Shown here piece after piece: positions 57,221-64,000 of a stretch of DNA of 64,000 nucleotides. Origin of the DNA: Calonectria ilicicola (taxonomy: Eukaryota > Ascomycota > Sordariomycetes > Hypocreales > Nectriaceae). The notes below the pieces were generated by a model. It did no database searches, was not told where the DNA came from, and saw only the letters and a program-made list of their open reading frames with translations. The position numbers and the translations under genes were made by a program. The stretch is from contig CP085829.1 in assembly GCA_020809705.1 (NCBI GenBank), positions 3,348,001 to 3,412,000 of the forward strand. Reading direction: 5' to 3'. How positions within the stretch are numbered: position 1 is the first letter of the stretch; each line of letters starts with the position of its first letter.

Positions 57221-58810
57221 CCATAGGCCGTAAGGAGGGATTTTGTAGAAGCTTTGCAATAGCAATCCTTTGAAACCTTCCTCTACAGACAATGCGTTGT
57301 AGATTGGAGCGGTAGGTCCTGATGTTTCTCGCAGCTGTGGAACCCCAGATATCGTGAGAAAGAATACTTTTTATCCATTTCAACTTGTCTTGCACGTAAC
57401 TTCTCCATTGAGGGTGGGGTTTCCGAGATACTTCTAGATAATGCTTCAAAATACAATCGTTCTCTCCTATTATTCATCCCCAATCTATGGGTAGAAGTCG
57501 TTTGGAGTTCGTCGTCTCCATAGCTGGCGGAATATAAATAACTGCAAAGAACGTAAATCAGCCTACATGTCATGCAACTTCCCTCTCGTCGGCGCAAAAT
57601 GGGGACTTGTGACATCCCGAGCGATGTGCCGAATAACGATCTCTTTCTCTAAATCACTGCACACCTTCTTTTCCGTAGCGTAGGTCGTAGGAAGGGGAAA
57701 GCAATGGTTTTCGATGCTACGAGCAGGGCTTAATTGACTTCTCCTTCCGTGTAGACGGGGTTAATTGATGTATGCGTCGCTTTCGTCGACTTTCCGGCGG
57801 AATTCCAAGCTCGTTTCGACAGCGCGCCTAAAATAGGTTACCCCTGAACAAGGGAATGTTCTTTATACCGTCTTCATCTCAGATGATACTAGCACTAACC
57901 AGTATGTTTTCGACTCGAGTAGGCCTCATCAAGCTGCCAGGCGCTTGGAGTGGCATCAGGGGATGATGTATCGTTAAGCGTTGAGAGAGGATTTGGGCGG
58001 TGGCTATCAACAAAAAAGAGGCTGTGTGAAGTCCTTTAGCGAGTTAGCGAGGAAATTGAATATCCGACGGTGCAAAGCAAACAAATAGAGGGACATGCCG
58101 GCAGCGGCAAGTTGGCTAATGGAACATGCGAGGTCGTTGGTAGAAAGGTGTTCTGTGTGGATGGCACAAGGCTACGGCCCGACTTTCACCGAGGTAAATA
58201 CGACTGCCCAAACAAGCACGAGATGGAATTCTTTGTCTCAAGTTTCTGCAGCGAGCAAATGCTTTTATCTATCAACAGCCCGTATTCACGGCGTTCAGAT
58301 TTTCGACATCTCCCCTTGAACCTAATGATCCTCTTCCATACATTCGACTTGTTCGACACGCAAGGGAAAAGTTCCATCTCGCTCTCGACGCATTTTAGTC
58401 CCTTGATCTGTTGATTTTGGGCAGTACGGTTTATGGACACGATTAATCGAGCTATCTGGTTTTCACAATCAGCTTTCGGCCTTCCCACTCAACCCCCTGA
58501 CCATTTGTTTTGGTATTTCTCCAAATACCACGCTAATTGTACCTGGATGAAATAGAATTCCAACGTCTAATACTCCTCACCTCGACCGACCTAGCCTTCA
58601 CAACCCGAAATTACTCGATCTTTGCGACGTTTTCTCGTTCCTTGGCCCAAAAAGAAGTCCTTTATAGGCTGGAAATTCGCCCAGCATTGCTAAACCAAGA
58701 TCCAAATAATACCAGCCTACGCTTCAAATACGGCTGATCAACAAGCAGGGCAAGCGGGTTTGCGGCCACAGAATTTCTCGCGGTGCTGTCTAAACGGCTT
58801 TGATATACAA
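57221..58810. other. Convergent intergenic region
   Basis: This 1.6 kb lies between the stops of the MFS gene and the kinase-like gene. Frames are short and disagree between strands; no motif is seen. It probably contains both 3' untranslated regions. Confidence 0.55.
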
Positions 58811-59436
58811 TCATGATTCTGTGGCTAGGCTTTTGATGAAGCCAAATATCTTTTTGGCATTCTCGATTGGTGGTTCATCCGTTGAATCGATTGATAAGCC
58901 CGGATGGCTGTCAAAACGAAATAGCCGACACCCTGATGAAAGCATATCTGAAAGCGTATTGGTGTCAGTCAGCTTTGTGGTCCCGCTGTTGATGCGATCC
59001 GGACTTGCAGCCCGCTTGATGTTGGATTCGGGGTCACAAAATAGGTACACAGGAATGAACGGACGACCGGCTCGAAAGGCAGCATCTTTATACTCGCGAG
59101 CAACGTTCTGCCCAAGCTCATTGTCTGATTGAAAGTCTAACGCTCATTAGTATTCGTCCATTTGAAGAAGGTATCTGATTTACCTGTAAAAACAACTAGT
59201 CGCTCATGGCTGGAAGGATCACACACATACTGTTCCAGGACTGCCTGTCGGTACATCTTTCGCTGCTTGTGATAATCCGGGTGAGCGCGAGAAAAGGTTT
59301 TGGCAACAGGGTCGATTAATTTGTGATTGTCCAAGACCAAGATCTCGCCGTGCAGTGTTGCCATGGCGTTGGCGATGGTTAGCTTTCCTGCGCCTGGGAA
59401 ACCATTAATCCAGACAATAGGCGCTTTTTTGGTCAT
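58811..59436 (-). CDS. P-loop nucleotide kinase-like protein, 192 aa
   Basis: Exons 59436-59184 and 59136-58811 join in phase 1 across a 47-nt intron. The start MTKKAPIVWINGFPGAGKLT gives a Walker A-like GFPGAGKL at residues 11-18, with Leu where Ser/Thr is usual. The motif is followed by LDNHKLIDPVAK, and later YLFCDPESNIKRA and FRFDSHPGLSIDSTDEPPIE. The layout is that of small P-loop kinase-like proteins (AAA_33/adenylate-kinase-like). An upstream in-frame extension to 59667 has no good start. The target (nucleoside, small molecule or RNA end) is unknown. It may serve the neighbouring metabolic genes, but that is only inferred from position. Confidence 0.8.
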
Positions 59437-60801
59437 CGAAATCGGTGTTTCTAATGGGTTGTGGCCGATAGCGCCGATTGAGAAAAGCTTTCTCAACTTG
59501 AGTGAAAGATAGCAGATATCCAGGGCAACAGAACAGGATTCCCAATTTATATGTGGACTGGGTAAATCCTGGATCATGTCAACCAGTGAGTCACATAGTC
59601 TATGATTTTTCCGAGCCAACGTCGTCACACCCTGATCGTTACGCTTCGCGAAGCAGCCCAAATCCATGTCGATTATTTGAACTACCTATGTTGGAAACAA
59701 TCTTTTCCCTCGCTCCCCTTGATAGCATCGCGGGGTTCAAGGAACCGTTGGGATCATGGAGGTCTGATTCTCAAGTTCGCTTCCCCACATTCAATTCATC
59801 AAGCATACCAACAGATTCGAGATCAGGAGTATGGCAAATGAGCCTTCCCGTACGCACACATACATTTGCCAGGTGCATAAAGACTTGGATTTAATATTAA
59901 AATAAAAAATATAAATAAACTAGAGCGTTAGTATTTTGTTTGGGCTGAGATCGTACACGATGCTGTTTTTCGGCTGTTTGAGTGGGGATGTTGTTGTACT
60001 TGATTCATTGATCGGCAGATCCATACAGCGATTACGGCGCTAAATTTTGCCTTGCCATAGATAATTCAGCAAAATATGACACTTATATGCCACGGAAAAC
60101 TGAAATTCACCGATTCCACCAACGAGGTGATGGCTCTTGTTTCCGAATCTCCGACGGGCAGATTAAATAAGGTGGGTCTTGGCAAAGTCCGCCATGGCAC
60201 AAAGGAAGAGACGATTCAAAATATAATGCTAACTACTAGAAATGACTTCGTAATCAGGTTTAGGAACTGTCTATATTATGAAGATGTCGCAGCGTGCTCT
60301 ATATCAATTCATCTTGCGTAATAAGGCAGAAATTGGCCCTGTAATTGTGCCAGGAAGCGCAGCTTTGTGGTTCCCGGAACGAGAGCCGCGGTCGTACATC
60401 TCCCTCGTCACTACGGAATATTTTGAACTGTTTTCGTGCGGCCCATTAAATAAACTACTCATGTAGTCTCAGAAAATAATGCGATAGGCTGCGGTTATAT
60501 GCTTTGGCCACAGCCAAGACACTAAAATTAACCGCTGTGCTGGAACCTCGCTGTTTCTTGCCAGACGCGAGAGCCGAACTTGGTCCATGTAGATACAACG
60601 ATGAGGATGGCGGCTTTTATCATTTTTTCCGAAAGCACGACTATGCTAACCTACAAAATATTTCTAGAACCTGTGAAATAGTATAAAGCTCCAGGCTTGT
60701 TCGAGATAAATCGTGTGCCTCTCATTCACACAGCAGTAGTCATCCAAGGAACATCTCACGACCCAAATCAATCAGCATCCACCAAAGGTTCTATTTCTAC
60801 A
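59437..60801. other. Divergent intergenic region of kinase-like gene and FAD monooxygenase
   Basis: This 1.4 kb separates two divergent start codons and should hold both promoters. Frames such as the one at 60076-60321 lack any recognisable feature. A/T content is raised near 59890-59930. Confidence 0.55.
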
Positions 60802-62425
60802 ATGTCTGTCAAACAACTCCACGCATTGGTCATTGGCGCCGGTAAGTCAACAACGGTGACACTGGTCAAACAACTCTAAATAGTTTGTAGGAGCTTCCGG
60901 CTTGCTCATTGCCCAAGGACTTAAAAAGGTGATTCATCCTCCGTTCTACTTGTTGTTAAGCTAAAAAAAAAAAAAATAGAACGGTATTCGAGTTTCCGTT
61001 TTCGAAGCTATGCCACAAGACGTTTACGAAAACAATCCTCGAACATGGACCATGGCATTGCATTGGTCTCGTAGGAACGTCGAGGCCTGTTTACCCGTGG
61101 ATCTTTTCAAAGATATCCACTTGACCTACACTAATCCCTGGAAAGAGCCAACCCCTGAGGAAGCTGCAGGTCTGCCAGTAATTGATGGAAAGACTGGCGA
61201 AGTCATCTTTGAGGCAGCAGTAGATGACGCTCGAAGAGTGGTTCGTGGGAAGTTGAGGGAATTGTTCAGGAAGAACATCGACGTGCAGTTTGGCTCCAAG
61301 CTGACCAATATCGAGAAAACTGAGGGAGGTGTTGTCGCTACTTTTGAAAACGGAACGGTAATCGAGGCCGATTTTCTTGTGGGTGCAGATGGAGGTAAAT
61401 GAACACTAATCGCCATCTCGAAATTAGCACTGACATTCGCACACAGCCAAAAGTGTTGTTCGAGATCATCTTATCCCAGACGATGCCAAACCCTTAACAC
61501 GAGTTCCGCTTATTTCGACGGTAGTCTCTTCTGAGCAACCTCAACTTTGACTCTGCTAACGAAAGGTGTAGAATATTGGCTGCAAGTTTACGGCTGAACA
61601 AGCTCTGTTTCTACGTAGCAAAGTCCATCCAATTGCCAATGTCAGCAAACTCGCCAGCCATTGGATCAGCGACCTGAATTACTGACATTCTGCGTAGATG
61701 GCTGTTCATCCTGACCAGGCTGCTTTATTCTTCCTCGCGGGTGTGTATTTTCGGTGAAATGTCGAAGTACTTTCTGATGTTTGAATTAGTTGCCGATGTT
61801 CACGATCCTGAAGACCCTGAGTCATGGACTTTTCAGCTTGCCCTTTCTCTTTGGACCCAAGATGAACCTCCCGTATCGAATGAGGAGCGCATGAAGCAAT
61901 TCAAGAAACTCGCCGAGCCCTTTTGCGAGCCGTATAGATCTGCCGCGCGTTGGGTTCCCGATGATCTCCATATTCCAAGAGACAGGGTTAGTTACTTCTT
62001 CAACATAATTATGGGATGAGCTAACCGTATTGCAGTACGCCGAATGGACTCGAATCGTCCCTTGGAACAACTGGGGAGGTCGAGTGACACTTGCTGGCGA
62101 CGCGGCGCATCCGATGTGTCCTTGTAAGTAGTGAACCTGTTTCTTTCTTGATAATAGTTGCAAATTGTTAATCTGTACCGCAGTCCGTGGTCAGGGCCTA
62201 AATAATGCACTGCAAGATTCTGGTCTTCTTGTAGAAGCCATCTCCGGAGTCCAGAGAGGCCAAGACAGCTTGGCTTCTGCAATCACCGTCTATGATCAGG
62301 ACGTGTATGAAAGAGGCAAAAGAGAGATTGAGGTTTCCGAGAAATCGATGTATAGTCTGCATCACTATGATGCGCTCAAGGGCTCTCCACTCCATCAGCA
62401 GGGACTGAAAAAACATCAGGAGTAG
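60802..62425 (+). CDS. FAD-dependent monooxygenase, nine exons, 401 aa
   Basis: Exons: 60802-60841, 60891-60928, 60980-61394, 61447-61520, 61572-61640, 61698-61740, 61790-61986, 62036-62123 and 62184-62425. All phases agree and introns are 49-60 nt. The dinucleotide-binding motif GAGASGLL (residues 12-19) is split by intron 1, and the flavin motif LAGDAAHPMCPFRGQGLNNAL starts at about residue 312. Between lie a DFLVGADGGAKSVVR segment (DG motif) and a substrate-binding region. This is the aromatic-ring hydroxylase / class A flavoprotein type (PF01494-like), NAD(P)H-dependent. The substrate is unknown. One donor is GTCAGC and one GTTAGT, as elsewhere in this genome. Length is typical for short fungal members. 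Confidence 0.9.
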
Positions 62426-64000
62426 TGCAAGCATAAACACTTCGGTGTTGGTGCATCAGGATAAAAGGCGACGACTGTCAAACATGGCCTATTAGCTGTC
62501 TGAAGTGCAATTTTCAAGTTTTTAGTGGGCTACCAATGTCAATAAAAATGCATTCTGGTGTTCATTGTCTAGACCGTGCGATGTTATCAATGCACTGTGG
62601 CGTTTCTTCGTGACGTACGAACCAGTGATATCGGCGGCGCAAAGGACGCTGCCGGACAGAGTGTCATCTCCCGGCACCTGTTTTAATGAAATTTCCCGAC
62701 TTAAAGAGCTGTGTCACGCCTCGAAATGAAATAGAGTCCGACACAATACTCACTACTCTTTGTCTACGATAGGCATATTGAGCCTTAGCTCGATCAACGA
62801 ACATATCGTGCCACTAACAATTCATTGTCGTCGGATAGCCAAATCAGCTGCTCTTGCAAATCTGCATGTTCGCCATCCTAAAGCTTCCCTCGACGACCAG
62901 ACTCATTAGCCCAATCTCAGCGTTGTCGATGCCGCAAAGGACGGATTTCGAATCTTTCTTGTGCAGGTGGTTCGTTCTATTGGCTCTTTCCCGGTACTTG
63001 CGCCGAATTTCCATCAATGCCGCCATGGTCATTGAAATTGAACCTCATCTGGCGAATCTCTCTTTCCAGCCTGTCGGTTTCCCTCGCTTTCTGGCAGTGC
63101 CCCTCACAATAAAACCATCTCCAACCTACATACCATCTCTATAACTTACACTCATCTAGACGGGCTTCAAAGTGATACTCCTTGGGGGGTTCCAAGTAAA
63201 GGAGGGGGGGGGTACATGTAGGACTTATTGTTGAAGTAACATCATAGCTAAATACTGAACCAATACGAAAACTAGCTACCGCATCTGGAGATAGATGACA
63301 CAGCAAGAAAATCCGCCATCGCTGTATTAAGTCTACGACGTCTATTAAGGGGAAGAAGAACGGTTCTATATTCACCATTCCATCTAGTTTTCTCCTGTAA
63401 CCGAAAGGGGGCAAAGCAGGACTGGCGTGTGCTTTGTCCCTCAGCAGCTTGCAGGGCCGCCTACGCCACAGCGCAAGGGCAAGCCGCAGTGGACTGCCAA
63501 GACGCTCCCTAGAGCCTATCGGAGAGATGGTTGATTTCAGGACAATGTCGATCCCTTGCGAGGGGCCGCACTTTAAACAGACTTACTAAGTCTACTCATG
63601 CATGTTGGCTCGCATCACAACATCATTTGACTCTCTCGCCTACTAAAATTAATCAACAACGGCTTACCAATACCTTGGCTGTTATGGCCATCAATTCTAG
63701 CCCACGCCACTCTTTAGGCTGCATTCAATTTTCTCGTGAAGTTTAATTTCACTCGTCCTACTTCTTTCTTCGCCCATGTTCTTACCTTTTTCCCTTTGTG
63801 TTACCCAGGTCTCCTGCCTCGCATTTCTATGGCACCAAGGACAGACAACATCATCCAAATCATGCAACAAACATGTCGAGGCATTCAACGCGGCTACATA
63901 ATTATGAATGTGGTGTCAATACCATAAAATGGCGACCAGGGAAAGGAGCTGTTTACTTTGTCTCTGCCATATCCATGTTTGTGCTACCCCTGTTCTACCT
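62426..64000. other. Right-end region, no supported gene
   Basis: Only short frames occur, with no shared reading on either strand. The G-run near 63203-63210 and general A/T content suggest intergenic DNA. A gene may continue beyond the right edge; the ATG at 63830 opens a short frame that I cannot extend. Confidence 0.5.

Overview
The window looks like nuclear DNA of a filamentous ascomycete, most likely a Sordariomycete and possibly in the Hypocreales. Genes carry short GT-AG introns, mostly 50-100 nt with CTAAC/CTGAC-type branch points, on both strands. They are separated by long intergenic tracts rich in microsatellites and homopolymers. Recognisable products are typical of such fungi: CRY-DASH photoreceptor, mitochondrial 2-methylcitrate dehydratase, Rac1, CENP-T, SURF1/Shy1, Nop6, Cms1, a TRP-like channel-family protein and an MYND protein. 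No operons, CRISPR arrays, rRNA genes or convincing tRNA genes were found.

Layout. 1-6.3 kb: a mostly empty left end, then an EthD-domain protein and a short-chain dehydrogenase, both on the minus strand. 8-10.3 kb: CRY-DASH with an Arg/Gly-rich tail. 10.3-14.7 kb: no supported gene. 14.8-16.6 kb: 2-methylcitrate dehydratase, flanked on both sides by copies of one exact 30-nt repeat. 18.7-22.2 kb: an SH3 adaptor (Lsb1/Pin3-like), Cms1, and a small secreted protein with a 12-bp coding tandem repeat. 23.1-25.2 kb: an intronless 711-aa protein of unknown function. 25.2-30.1 kb: a 4.9-kb divergent intergenic region full of simple repeats, ending at Nop6. 32.5-33.5 kb: Rac1 in six exons. 36.7-39.7 kb: CENP-T and SURF1, convergent with 78 bp between stop codons. 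40.5-47.9 kb: an MYND protein, a TRP-like membrane protein, and a 733-aa unknown with helical-repeat character. 48-64 kb: a less GC-rich, accessory-looking end with an F-box protein, a multi-exon gene of unknown family, an MFS sugar/quinate-type transporter, a P-loop kinase-like protein and an FAD monooxygenase.

Most of the middle is housekeeping: ribosome biogenesis (Cms1, Nop6), mitochondria (methylcitrate cycle, cytochrome oxidase assembly), kinetochore, and cell polarity/actin (Rac1, SH3 protein). The two ends look more metabolic. The EthD/SDR pair on the left and the transporter/kinase/FAD-monooxygenase group on the right could be parts of accessory or catabolic clusters, but no backbone synthase is present to prove it. 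The least-explained elements are the multi-exon gene at 51.7-53.4 kb, whose last exon needs a one-base correction in a homopolymer, and the 30-nt repeat pair.
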